DNA of 39,031 nt from an uncultured Pseudomonadota bacterium. GTDB lineage: Bacteria > Pseudomonadota > Gammaproteobacteria > Competibacterales > Competibacteraceae. Of this stretch, positions 1 to 8,045 are shown piece by piece. Below the pieces are notes generated by a model, which saw nothing but the letters and a program-made list of their open reading frames with translations, was not told where the DNA came from and made no database searches. Both the position numbers and the translations under genes were made by a program. The stretch is taken from contig CAIMUS010000057.1 in NCBI GenBank assembly GCA_903844665.1, forward strand, positions 1 through 39,031, given 5' to 3'. Within the stretch, counting starts at the first letter, position 1, and every line of letters starts with the position of its first letter.

Positions 1-142
1 CATCCCGATGATTTGGATGATTTTCATGGTGCTTTAAATACTCTTGGATCATTTCATCGGTCACATGACCAGAACTGAAAGCAGCATACCCAATGCCCCA
101 AAAATGCTTACCCCAATAGCGTTTTCCCAATTGTGGAAACTT
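1..142 (-). pseudogene. IS200/IS605-family TnpA transposase, C-terminal fragment
   Basis: Read on the minus strand, this stretch gives KRYWGKHFWGIGYAAF followed by SGHVTDEMIQEYL. This is the characteristic C-terminal part of the single-domain Y1 (HUH) transposase of IS200-like elements, which cut and join single-stranded DNA. The frame meets a stop (TAG, complement of 143-145) immediately upstream, so the N-terminal half with the HUH motif is missing. The fragment runs off the left window edge. The break lies next to the IS5-type transposase that starts at 160, which suggests one element landed in or replaced part of the other. It is an inactive remnant in the part that can be seen. Confidence 0.8.
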
Positions 143-159
143 CTATTCGAGGTTGATGT

Positions 160-998
160 ATGGCTTGGCCAAAAGAAATTCCTTTTAAGAGATACCACAG
201 CGATCTAACGGATGAAGAATGGGATATCCTGGAACCGATTTTAGAAAAGGCCGATCCTTATACGACGGGCCGGCCACGACAAGTCGATCTTCGTGAGGTA
301 GTAAATGCTATCTTTTACCTCAACAAAACGGGTTGTCAGTGGCGGTATCTGCCTACGGATTTTCCCCCTTATACCCTGGTGAGCTACTATTACCATAAAT
401 GGGTTGACAACAATACTTGGGAGCAGATCAACACAGCAATTCGCCAGCAACTCCGAAAAGAAAGTGGTCGAAATGAGAATCCTAGTGCGGGTATTATCGA
501 TAGTCAGACGGTCAAAGGGACACCAGAATCCGCACAAGAATCAGGATTCGATGGGGGTAAGTTGACAAAGGTCGCAAGCGACATATTGTAGTCGATACAA
601 TGGGTTGTCTTCTTATCGTGCTGGTTCATGCGGCGAATATCCACGATAGTCGTGCCGCTTATAAGGTATTGCCTGCGTTATTCTTGTTGGTCAGTACCCT
701 CAAAATAATTTGGGCAGACAGCGCTTATAAAGGCAAGGAGTTCATTCAATGGGTGAAAAAACAATTTGACTGTGATTTTGAAGTTGTTGAAAAGAAAAAA
801 ACGGATAAAGGATTTCACGTTTTACCTAAGCGATGGATTGTGGAACGAACCTTTGCTTGGCTCGGTCGATCCCGGCGATTAAGTAAAGATTATGAGCGAA
901 AAACGACATCCAGTGCTAGCCAAGTTTATGCCGCTGCCAGTCGATTAATGCTGCGACAAATTTGCAAGCAGAGAGCATTATTAGAGGGGGCTGTTTAG
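160..998 (+). pseudogene. IS5-family (IS1031/IS427-like) transposase, split by a -1 frameshift
   Basis: Two adjacent reading frames together encode one DDE transposase. The first (160-591, 143 residues) has the N-terminal domain typical of the IS5 group (LTDEEWDILEPIL, GCQWRYLP) and the first catalytic block (IIDSQTVKGT). The second frame continues from about 560 to 998 with RKRHIVVDT, then WADSAYKG and WIVERTFAWLGRSRRL, which hold the second Asp and the final Glu. The switch is to the -1 frame at about 556-562, in DNA reading gacaaaggtc. Some IS5-group elements use programmed frameshifting, but no clear slippery heptamer is visible, so a simple base loss is equally likely. A good ribosome site (gaggtt) precedes the ATG at 160. 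Only about 15 bases separate that ATG from the IS200 fragment, and no left copy of the right-end sequence (near gagcctttttaaac) was found, so the left end appears truncated. Confidence 0.85.
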
Positions 999-1005
999 AG
1001 CCTTT

Positions 1006-1275
1006 TTAAACAATCGGGTTTTTATACAGCCTCTCAATCGTGCCCGGAGCGCCATCTAAATTAGAATTGAGAGGAGGTCCATCGACCCATACCGCACTTC
1101 CCTCTTGCCAGATGCGTATGATTCTACGCTCGCCGGATTGCGGGAAATGTACCAGATCACCTACCTTAAGCGTGGATAGTATGCCTGGATCGAGCATGAT
1201 AAAGGCTGCCTCGCGGCGATAGATTCCCCGATCCCAGTTTGTATCGGTGAAATCTTTGATGGAAATTCGAAGCAT
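1006..1275 (-). CDS. Small hypothetical protein, probably a C-terminally truncated remnant
   Basis: An 89-residue frame with no named family that I recognise. The central part (VGDLVHFPQSGERR, then IIRIWQEGSAVWVDGPPL) looks like a small all-beta module: alternating hydrophobic residues around an R-x-I-x-x-I turn and a V-D-G-P-P-L strand. A loosely similar pattern (VG..I.F....R.I..I......I.I.G..I) occurs in the ectodomain of the membrane protein at 6447-8012, so it may be a fragment of a periplasmic domain of a GT-C-type protein. Its stop codon (1006-1008) lies inside the probable right terminus of the IS5-type element, which suggests the original C-terminus was cut off by that insertion. It is the last gene of the minus-strand operon. 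Function unknown. Confidence 0.45.
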   Translation of the reverse strand: MLRISIKDFTDTNWDRGIYRREAAFIMLDPGILSTLKVGDLVHFPQSGERRIIRIWQEGSAVWVDGPPLNSNLDGAPGTIERLYKNPIV

Positions 1276-1327
1276 AAATTATAGCCTTTAGAGTTTTTAA
1301 ACGGCAGTCCAACCTTTGAAGGAATAC

Positions 1328-2137
1328 TCAAGGGTTATATCGACCTATGCAGACTCTCAAAAGAACCTGAAGTACAGACAAATTCCCTTTGACACTACTA
1401 ATCTTCGTGGGAATCTTGCCAGACGCCGGGTAACGCCTGGCTGTCGGCAGTTCAATACAGCGATAACCCAATCTCGGCACTCGGTAGGAAAGGTACGCCA
1501 ACAATTCGTAGCCCTCAAAAATATCTCTGAAAGGCGCCACCCTGGGGTCCAGTAGCAATTTTCGGCTATAGGCCCGAAACCCTTGGGTCGTATCGGTCCA
1601 GTGAAAGCCTGAAAACCAACTCAGTAGCGGCGCATGAATCCACCGAATAGCCAGCTCTCTTAATTTCGGCGTATTTTCGGCAATCCCACCAGGAATGTAG
1701 CGGGATGCCTGCACAAAATCGACCCCATCCTTCAAGGCTTCGATGAAGCGCGGAATGGCCTCCGGATCGTCCTTATCGTTGCCGTCGATCGTGATGATGC
1801 CTGCATAACCCTGCTCGAGCGCGAAGGCATAGCCACAACGCAACTGCGCGCTCAGCTTGCCTGGCCCGGTCTTGATCAACAATCCGCGTACACTCAGGGC
1901 CTGAAGCGCAGTCGGCTCAAGCGAGCCATCGGTACTGCCCCCATCGACAATGATAATGTCGGCCCGTGTCGGAATGCTGAGCACCGCCATGCGCCTGAGT
2001 AGATTTCTGATTCGATCCCCTTCATTAATGACTGGAATCACCACGCACCATTCCTGCTGCCGCCCCAGCCAAAGGGGTAGATCATAAGCTGGTACTTGCC
2101 AGTTCGCCTGCATGGGTTGACTACGTTCTATTGTCAT
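1328..2137 (-). CDS. Glycosyltransferase family 2 (soluble, DPM1-like)
   Basis: A 269-residue GT-A-fold transferase. The N-terminal Rossmann-like half shows CVVIPVINEGDRI (about residues 31-43), DIIIVDGGSTDGS (about 61-73) and the acidic metal/nucleotide loop IDGNDKDDPEAI (about 117-128), followed by ASRYIPGG as in dolichol-phosphate-mannose-synthase-like enzymes. No transmembrane segment is visible, unlike the GT2 at 5304-6362 in the same operon, so it should act at the inner face of the membrane as a soluble or peripheral enzyme. Substrate and acceptor cannot be read from the sequence. It starts 13 bases after the stop of the EamA-type transporter gene and is clearly co-transcribed with it. 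It may make a polyprenyl-phosphate sugar or add a sugar to a lipid-linked intermediate. Confidence 0.85.
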   Translation of the reverse strand: MTIERSQPMQANWQVPAYDLPLWLGRQQEWCVVIPVINEGDRIRNLLRRMAVLSIPTRADIIIVDGGSTDGSLEPTALQALSVRGLLIKTGPGKLSAQLRCGYAFALEQGYAGIITIDGNDKDDPEAIPRFIEALKDGVDFVQASRYIPGGIAENTPKLRELAIRWIHAPLLSWFSGFHWTDTTQGFRAYSRKLLLDPRVAPFRDIFEGYELLAYLSYRVPRLGYRCIELPTARRYPASGKIPTKISSVKGNLSVLQVLLRVCIGRYNP

Positions 2138-2150
2138 GATTTTTCCTGTT

Positions 2151-2507
2151 TCAGCCTACCCGTAACGTGATGAGCACCACCCCCGCTATCACCAATAAGA
2201 TACCCAGACCGGTCGTCCAATACATCGGCTCTCTAAAGATCAGGACAGAGAGCAAGGCGACCATCCCCACGGCGCCGGAGGTGAGCACGGGGTGCGCCAC
2301 ATTCAGTGGCAACCTGGCGAGTGCTGCCGCATAAAGCAAAAACGCGGCGCCATAGAGCGTAAGCCCAAGCCAGAAGGGCCAATTCGTCAATGCACCCCAA
2401 GGATCACTGAAAGATGGAAATTTCCGCGGCGGCAGCATCGCCAGCTTGACCAGCACGCTGGCGGATGCATTCGAGGTAATACCCAGGACCAAGATCAACC
2501 ATTTCAA
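2151..2507 (-). CDS. EamA/SMR-type four-helix transporter (possible lipid-linked sugar flippase subunit)
   Basis: A 118-residue protein with four predicted transmembrane helices: residues about 2-22, 46-66, 69-89 and 95-115. This is the size and layout of half-EamA/SMR proteins such as ArnE and ArnF, which flip undecaprenyl-phosphate-aminoarabinose. Recognisable features are the N-terminal SVLVKLA helix, the AHPVLTSGAVGMVALLSVLIF stretch around a conserved Gly, and a final GLGILLVIAGVVLI helix. It sits 13 bases from the downstream GT2 and 11 bases after the isomerase gene, in an operon of sugar-modifying enzymes and membrane transferases. A role in translocating a lipid-linked sugar is therefore the best inference. 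A generic small-molecule exporter is the alternative. Proteins of this type work as dimers; no obvious second half-size subunit is present. Confidence 0.75.
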   Translation of the reverse strand: MKWLILVLGITSNASASVLVKLAMLPPRKFPSFSDPWGALTNWPFWLGLTLYGAAFLLYAAALARLPLNVAHPVLTSGAVGMVALLSVLIFREPMYWTTGLGILLVIAGVVLITLRVG

Positions 2508-2518
2508 ACCGGCACATC

Positions 2519-3346
2519 CTACTTTTCAGTTTCAACTCGGTAATAACGCGTGGCCACTTGCAGCGCACGCTCGATCGCAATAAGGTGAGGTTCGGTCTTC
2601 GCGGCCAGCATTTCGATGGAGACCACCCTGTCCGGCAAATCCGCTTTCAAGGCTACCGCCACGTCCGCGTGTCTGGCGCTGCCATCCCCCAGGGTGACCA
2701 GATTGGGCTCACTGGCATGGATATGCCCGACAATATCCCGATGCCGTGCTATTACCTCCTTGGGATATTCTTCATTGATCGCCATCGCCCCCGTATCCAA
2801 CTGGAGCCGGATCGCCGGATGAGCGACCTGTCGAACGATCCCTGCCGTCTCCATGGTCGTAGTCATAAAGTTGCACCCATAAACCGGAGGATTCGGCTCA
2901 AGGCAGATCACGACACCGTGCCTGGCCGCGATGTCTCCAAGCTGCCGAAAAAAAGCGGTGGCGATGGTATCGGCCTGCTCATCGGTCAAGCCCGTCCGGT
3001 CCCGGTTCCTGGGAGAACCAAAGACCAGCCGGACTGCGCCCAATTCGGCGCCGATGCGGCAAACCGCCACCAGATGCGCCAGCATGGCTTCCTGAACTGC
3101 CGCCGGACCAAACAGATTCAGACCGGTCGTGCCGAACAGCAACGCCTGCATTCCGGTCATGGCCATACCCCGCTCCGCCCACCACTCCTTAACCCGCTGG
3201 ATCTCGGCCCTTGCCACTTTCGCCGGATCAGGGAAGTATTTCCCTGGCGCAATATCAATCGCATCCACCTTATAACGGTGTAAGAGATGAGCGACATCTT
3301 GGTCTTCCGTCACTTCCCAGGCGATATTGGAGATCGCAAGTCTCAT
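2519..3346 (-). CDS. Sugar phosphate isomerase/epimerase (AP-endonuclease-2-like TIM barrel)
   Basis: A 275-residue protein of the xylose-isomerase-like TIM-barrel family. Visible family features are the N-terminal strand MRLAISNIAWE, VRLVFGSPRNRDRTG, VVICLEPNPP with the metal-binding Glu (about residue 150), IRLQLDTGAM with the metal-binding Asp (about 183), and VGHIHASEPN with the metal-binding His (about 209), then VVSIEM with the last Glu. The metal ligands of the family thus appear intact. These enzymes interconvert sugar epimers or ketose/aldose forms by proton transfer with a divalent metal. The start codon overlaps the stop of the dehydrogenase gene at 3343-4137 by four bases (ATGA-type), so the two are probably translationally coupled and act on the same sugar. 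The exact substrate is unknown. Confidence 0.8.
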   Translation of the reverse strand: MRLAISNIAWEVTEDQDVAHLLHRYKVDAIDIAPGKYFPDPAKVARAEIQRVKEWWAERGMAMTGMQALLFGTTGLNLFGPAAVQEAMLAHLVAVCRIGAELGAVRLVFGSPRNRDRTGLTDEQADTIATAFFRQLGDIAARHGVVICLEPNPPVYGCNFMTTTMETAGIVRQVAHPAIRLQLDTGAMAINEEYPKEVIARHRDIVGHIHASEPNLVTLGDGSARHADVAVALKADLPDRVVSIEMLAAKTEPHLIAIERALQVATRYYRVETEK

Positions 3347-4137
3347 GCAGCAACCTCCTGATCCTTCTTCAGGGTGACAGGTTCCGATTGGGCATAAGCG
3401 CGAATGGCGAGCAGCGTCTCGCGCCGGCTGTATTGATAGCCCTCCTTACCGCCAAACAGCGTGGCATAACGTGAACGCAAATCGTAGGCCGCCGGAGCCG
3501 ACGCCAGCGCCTGGTCGAAGGGCCTGCCGAAGCCCTGGGCGGCCACCTCGGCTACGCTGATCGGTTCAGCGCTCAAATGTACCAGCTTGCGGCCAGCCTG
3601 GAGTGCCGTTTGAAGGTCGTACCACAGGTTCACCATCGGATAAAACTGAAAAACGCCGCGGCTATCGATGGCATGCAGATTGTTGTCGTTCAGAAAATCG
3701 AAGATCACATTCTTCCGCAAGCCGGGTCCGACCAGCCCTGGCAAGCGGACAATGAGATGATCCGGAAACTGCTGCTCGACGAATTGCTCCAGCATCCGCC
3801 GGTGCAGACCATACGGTTGCAGTCCTGCCTCCTCGACAATGGTGGTCTCGTCAACTTCAACCGGCGTCTTGAACACGTCTATCGTACTGATCAAGATAAA
3901 CTGCCCGCAGCGGATCGTGCGGAGAGGTTTAATCAAGCTCTCTATTTGCTTGCGATCCCCTTCCGGGTCACGATTGGCAATCCACTTTTGCGCTGGCGCC
4001 CCGGCACACACGACGAGATTGAACTCCTGGCCCGCGATGTCGTTAATGTTGGTGGAACGGTAGCGCCGCTCGAACGCGCGTTGCTTCAGCAACGTAGTCC
4101 CAACAAAACCCGTGTACCCAATCAAAGCATCAACCAT
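3343..4137 (-). CDS. NAD(P)-dependent sugar dehydrogenase/epimerase of the extended SDR family (RmlD-like)
   Basis: A 264-residue SDR-type enzyme. The N-terminal nucleotide-binding turn is atypical but readable: LIGYTGFVGTTLL (about residues 5-17), in place of the classic TGxxGxxG. LVVCAGAPAQKW follows (about 41-52), then FILISTIDVF (about 81-90), where the catalytic Ser/Thr is expected. YGLHRRMLEQ (about 109-118) supplies the Tyr, but the usual YxxxK lysine is replaced by Arg (Y-G-L-H-R). LIVRLPGLVG follows. The protein is short for a sugar epimerase (usually 300-340), resembling reduced RmlD-like dehydrogenases. It overlaps the downstream isomerase gene by four bases and lies next to an FAD oxidoreductase, so a redox-type conversion of a sugar is likely. 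The substrate is not determinable. Confidence 0.75.
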   Translation of the reverse strand: MVDALIGYTGFVGTTLLKQRAFERRYRSTNINDIAGQEFNLVVCAGAPAQKWIANRDPEGDRKQIESLIKPLRTIRCGQFILISTIDVFKTPVEVDETTIVEEAGLQPYGLHRRMLEQFVEQQFPDHLIVRLPGLVGPGLRKNVIFDFLNDNNLHAIDSRGVFQFYPMVNLWYDLQTALQAGRKLVHLSAEPISVAEVAAQGFGRPFDQALASAPAAYDLRSRYATLFGGKEGYQYSRRETLLAIRAYAQSEPVTLKKDQEVAA

Positions 4138-4175
4138 GTTAATCCTCCCAATAGGCTGGTGAGAAGGTCCAGCCT

Positions 4176-5300
4176 TTAACCTGATGAGAAGGATTCCACA
4201 TCCAATTTTTCCAATACATCATAGATATTATCGATCTTTCCACCCATAATCGAATAGCAGTTGGGCAGTGTTGCATGCCGCTCGAACAGGATCGGTCTGC
4301 CGTCATCGCTCTCGTTTTTGACTAGTACCGTCTTAACCTCGAACAGCGAGTCCACCTGCCGTACATCCAGTAGGGCGGGCAGATAGCGTGCCGCATCCCG
4401 CACCATTCGCTCGACCCGCGACTCCTTGGCATACTGTTCCAGCCGTTGATACGGATCTACGCCCGCCTGATCGAACCAGTGCAGGTGGGGAGTATAACGG
4501 ACATGCGACAGACTGTGCAGATTCCTAGCCGGGAATGGCATAATCGAGAAAAAGGGGCCATCCATGACCGTCACTCCCAGGTCTTGCAGCGCGGTCGGGA
4601 CTGCCATCAGACCCATCTCGGTAATTTCATGCTTGAGCCTGATTTTCGTGGTCGTGAAATCCCCACCGAATTGATTTAGTCCACTATAGGTACAGTTGAA
4701 CACATAGCGTGTGGTGAAGTGATTAACCTCGCCGGCGGCCGTGACGCATTGCAACGAGTGGCTGCGGGTTGAAACATCGCCGTGGATGGCGGTGACTCGG
4801 ACACCCAGCCGGACTTCCATACCATGCCGGCGCAGTTCTTCCTCCGCCCAGCCGCGCAGCCGGAGGGCGTCAAAGGCATATTCCTTAACCAGGAATACGT
4901 CCTCGATCAATTTGGGTTCAAACAACTGCTTCAGGGCTTGAGGAGCCGGTTCAATCTCGGCGCCGATTTCGTGGCAGAAGCGGACGAATTGTCTGGCGGT
5001 CACTTTCGAGTTGCGCCTTGCGATGGCATATACCTTGGTGAAATCGGTTTTCACGGCAAAGGGGAAATCGCGCACGAAGCGCGGCAGATTCACCCGGCTG
5101 CGGTAGGCCGTGGTATAACTGCGTGGATAGTGATAGCCGTAATGCACCCGAGCCTGATTGTTGTAGGAAGCACGAGTCAGAAGTTCTGCTTCCCGCTCAA
5201 TCAGGAGGACACCGGCGAACTGACGCTGCGTCCTCAGATAGAGGGCGAGCACGGCGCCATAGAACCCACCTCCAATGATGATGGCGTCATACATAGGCAT
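4176..5300 (-). CDS. FAD-dependent oxidoreductase (DAO family)
   Basis: A 374-residue flavoprotein. The first residues form the dinucleotide-binding motif DAIIIGGGFYGAVLALYL (about residues 5-22, GxGxxG type), followed by LLIEREAELL with the Glu that binds the ribose of FAD. The segment NNQARVHYGYHYPRS (about 47-61) resembles the substrate-side histidine/tyrosine region of D-amino-acid-oxidase-like enzymes such as L-2-hydroxyglutarate oxidase. A late GGKIDNIYDV completes the FAD site. No signal peptide is seen, so it should be cytoplasmic. It lies 3 bases from the GtrB-like GT2 gene upstream in the operon and is followed by an SDR and an isomerase. I infer oxidation of a sugar, possibly while lipid-linked, but an amino- or hydroxy-acid substrate cannot be excluded. 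Confidence 0.8.
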   Translation of the reverse strand: MPMYDAIIIGGGFYGAVLALYLRTQRQFAGVLLIEREAELLTRASYNNQARVHYGYHYPRSYTTAYRSRVNLPRFVRDFPFAVKTDFTKVYAIARRNSKVTARQFVRFCHEIGAEIEPAPQALKQLFEPKLIEDVFLVKEYAFDALRLRGWAEEELRRHGMEVRLGVRVTAIHGDVSTRSHSLQCVTAAGEVNHFTTRYVFNCTYSGLNQFGGDFTTTKIRLKHEITEMGLMAVPTALQDLGVTVMDGPFFSIMPFPARNLHSLSHVRYTPHLHWFDQAGVDPYQRLEQYAKESRVERMVRDAARYLPALLDVRQVDSLFEVKTVLVKNESDDGRPILFERHATLPNCYSIMGGKIDNIYDVLEKLDVESFSSG

Positions 5301-5303
5301 TAA

Positions 5304-6362
5304 TTAATCAACTGGCTGGGTAATGCCAGACGCTCTAACAGGGTTTACATTATCGAACTGTTCCATCTGCCCGGTCGAGACAGGATGTTCCACATTCAAT
5401 TTCTGGCGGCGGGTGATGACCGCGCTGGTAAACTCCTGAGCGACATGGTAAAGCGGACCCTCATTAGATAGGCTGGCCATCTGCAGAATGTACTCGCCGA
5501 GCACCAGCAATACCAGCGATATCAGGAAGAACATCCCCGACTGTTGCAGCGAGAGAGTAATCCAGCCGGGGGCGACATCGGTTTTCCAAATTGCGATGGC
5601 GATGACATAGAGCGAATAAATTACGTTTGCAATCGCTCCGAACAAGGCAAGCGAAGTGACCAGCCGCATTGGCGCCCGCGTCGTCGATACCAGCAGGCGC
5701 ATGCCGCGGTCGATGCTCTCCAGAAGCGATTTTCTTCTGGACTCTCTGGGTGTTGCACTGTAACACAGGTTGATGCGCGTGAATCCACCCGTTGCCGGCA
5801 GATAACGATAGGTGATGACCGGCGAGGGGTGCTGCAGGATGAAATTCACCACCTGTTTGCTCAACACCCGGTACTGTGGGGCTTCATTCGTCAAATCGAT
5901 CCCATTGAGCCAGCGGTAGATCGCATTGAAAGCAGCGGAGCAGGCACGGTAGGAAAACTTTTGCCGTGGTTTCTGCTGATTGGCGGCAAATACCACATCG
6001 GTCCCCCCGACTGCATGCTCCAGCAAGGCGGGTAAGAAATTAATATCCTCGGCCAGAGGGTCGATGATGGCGACAAAGTCTCCCAGTGCATTCTCGATTC
6101 CCGCCCAACAGGCCGTATCCAGATCGACTTCCTTGGTGAGAGCAAAAATCTGCAAGTTGGGCAGACCATTCGCTCCTGTCAACTTCTTTAAGATCCCGAC
6201 ACTCTCATCCTCGGAGGCGTTATCGACCACGATCAACTCGTAATCGGCGGCAAGGCCAGACACCGTCCCAGTAAACTGTAGCAAAATTTCTTTCAGGCTG
6301 GCCGCTTGGTTGTGTACGACCAGCACCACCGATAGAAAAATCGGAAAACGGCTAGTAATCAT
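5304..6362 (-). CDS. GtrB-like membrane-anchored glycosyltransferase family 2
   Basis: A 352-residue polyprenyl-phosphate glycosyltransferase candidate. The GT-A domain shows LSVVLVVHNQAASL (about residues 10-23), YELIVVDNASEDESV (about 41-55) and AIIDPLAEDINFLP (about 95-108) in place of the usual DADLQDPP. Two transmembrane helices follow (about 231-257 and 272-295), with LGEYILQM at the end of the second, matching the GEY signature of the GtrB/DPM-like class. Such enzymes move a sugar from a nucleotide donor to undecaprenyl phosphate on the cytoplasmic face. The degenerate acidic loop is unusual for GtrB and could indicate a different donor. The gene follows the large GT-C-like membrane protein (85-base gap) and precedes the FAD oxidoreductase. 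Confidence 0.8.
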   Translation of the reverse strand: MITSRFPIFLSVVLVVHNQAASLKEILLQFTGTVSGLAADYELIVVDNASEDESVGILKKLTGANGLPNLQIFALTKEVDLDTACWAGIENALGDFVAIIDPLAEDINFLPALLEHAVGGTDVVFAANQQKPRQKFSYRACSAAFNAIYRWLNGIDLTNEAPQYRVLSKQVVNFILQHPSPVITYRYLPATGGFTRINLCYSATPRESRRKSLLESIDRGMRLLVSTTRAPMRLVTSLALFGAIANVIYSLYVIAIAIWKTDVAPGWITLSLQQSGMFFLISLVLLVLGEYILQMASLSNEGPLYHVAQEFTSAVITRRQKLNVEHPVSTGQMEQFDNVNPVRASGITQPVD

Positions 6363-6446
6363 CTGTTAATTTATCCAGTAGTGTCTCAATTCTCAGATCA
6401 GGCAATCGACTCAAATGTTGCTTAGAACCGATAAATTTTGATTTAG

Positions 6447-8012
6447 TCATACCTCGTCCAACCTGGTTTTTAAAGCCCACGCGCTGACAGAAATAGTGAA
6501 AAGCTTCAACCCATTGAAGCAAATGTGTAAAAGAGCAGCAACGAAGCCGAAGTACCACAGAACGTAGTTTATGTGCGTGTGAATAGCCGAGTGACCTTTG
6601 GCAAGAATCAACCAGGAAACCGGGGGCAAAATGAAAGCAACAAAAATAGCCAGATCCGCAAAGCTCTTATGAGTCTTCAGAATTAAATAACGACAAAGAA
6701 GCGTCAAAATTGCACCCAATAACAAAATAACAAAAGCACCACCAGGAAGAAAGCGTAATAATTCGGTATGCCAGCTAAAAACGTACATGCGCAGGATATC
6801 AACTGGAGTTGAGGAGAGTGCAGTAAAATACTCTGGACCAAAAGCAGCTGGATTCCCATAGGTACGCCTTTTTACATCAAACTCGTAAATTGACTGCAAT
6901 CCAGACCATATCGTTTCTCCCCTGATATCGGCATGAATTAACAAAGCCGTTATAAAGGCTGCCACTCCTACAAGGCAAACTAGCATGAAGCGCTTGAACG
7001 GCAACCGCCATGCACCATTTTTGCTGCTTAGCAGCATCTGGAAAACAAAAGGACAGGCCGCAAGTAGAATAATGGCTGATATGTATTCATAACCGGCAAG
7101 ACATTTAAATAAAAATGCAAGATATAAAGAAAAAAGACAAAGCCATTTCTTTAAACTTGATGTAGTTAAAAGATAGCCAGCCGAAAATACCGCTGGCAAA
7201 AACCAAGAGAATGGGATCCAGTACAGATTTTTACCAAAGGATGTCATCCATGGCGACAACAAAATGCTGATAAGGAATATTACAGCAAACTGCTTTGGGA
7301 ATATCTTTAAGTACAAAACAAAAAGAACAACAATTGCAAGAGCGAGCAAAGCTGAATTTACTTTATACAAATCATTAATCTTACCTCTCATAACCTCGTT
7401 CAGTTTTGAGAAAATTACCCCTTGAATCCCAAACTGAGAAATATACGGTTCCAAATGAATATCCGACGAATCATATTTATCGCCAGAAATTCTAATATTG
7501 AGCACCTCCCCTTTTTGGGGCGCAGCTATTTTTTCCCCGGAGATGTAAATGTTTGTGAACCCACCACCATGAGTTATCGAAGTGATGATACGGGATTGGT
7601 TGTCAACAAAAATTTTTCGACCGACGTAGGCGTCAAGTCCAGGGTTTTGACTAATGACTAACCCAGAGAAGTTTTTGGCTACACCGCCACTCCAGTTCTC
7701 ATCATTAATATTCAGAGTAGTTACCGACAAATCTTCAAGAACTCGGTTACCTACTAAGGCGTAACCTTGGTATATATATGTCGGGTTATAGCTGAAATCG
7801 CGAATTGATGAAAAACCAAGATTCGTCTCTTTGGGGAAAGCTAGGCCATTTTGATCTGCAACAATTCTTCCTATTACCAGAGACTCCGAATCATGTTGGA
7901 ACCTAGCATAAAATTCATCAGCAGCAATACCGAATTGATTCCTATAGAACGAAAGGAATAAAATTATAAATAGCGCAAAAAACAGCAGCAACTTTCTTTT
8001 AGGCGAAGTCAT
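6447..8012 (-). CDS. Large polytopic membrane protein with N-terminal ectodomain, GT-C-like
   Basis: A 521-residue membrane protein. An N-terminal hydrophobic anchor (about residues 8-22) is followed by a roughly 180-residue hydrophilic, beta-rich segment that should be periplasmic, including RIITSITHGGG and IYISGEKIAAPQKGE. From about 215 on there are some nine transmembrane helices. Late motifs are SWHTELLRFLPGG and LAKGHSAIHTHINYVLWYFGF; the HxHxN loop could be functional. The layout suits a GT-C-type glycosyltransferase that uses lipid-linked sugars outside the cytoplasmic membrane, but I do not see a definite DxD or ExD motif in the first loop, so the enzyme class is inferred. It is the first gene of the minus-strand operon and is noticeably AT-rich compared with the genes after it, which suggests a separate origin. 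Confidence 0.65.
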   Translation of the reverse strand: MTSPKRKLLLFFALFIILFLSFYRNQFGIAADEFYARFQHDSESLVIGRIVADQNGLAFPKETNLGFSSIRDFSYNPTYIYQGYALVGNRVLEDLSVTTLNINDENWSGGVAKNFSGLVISQNPGLDAYVGRKIFVDNQSRIITSITHGGGFTNIYISGEKIAAPQKGEVLNIRISGDKYDSSDIHLEPYISQFGIQGVIFSKLNEVMRGKINDLYKVNSALLALAIVVLFVLYLKIFPKQFAVIFLISILLSPWMTSFGKNLYWIPFSWFLPAVFSAGYLLTTSSLKKWLCLFSLYLAFLFKCLAGYEYISAIILLAACPFVFQMLLSSKNGAWRLPFKRFMLVCLVGVAAFITALLIHADIRGETIWSGLQSIYEFDVKRRTYGNPAAFGPEYFTALSSTPVDILRMYVFSWHTELLRFLPGGAFVILLLGAILTLLCRYLILKTHKSFADLAIFVAFILPPVSWLILAKGHSAIHTHINYVLWYFGFVAALLHICFNGLKLFTISVSAWALKTRLDEV

Positions 8013-8045
8013 GAGTTGTCCACCGGAGTCGTTTGTAAATGCTCA

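Noticed and set aside
2558-3283. Plus-strand ORF of 241 aa opposite the TIM-barrel isomerase
   Set aside because: The isomerase on the other strand has clear family motifs and operon overlap; this frame has no recognisable domain.
3577-4179. Plus-strand ORF of 200 aa opposite the SDR gene
   Set aside because: No domain is visible, and the minus-strand gene is well supported.
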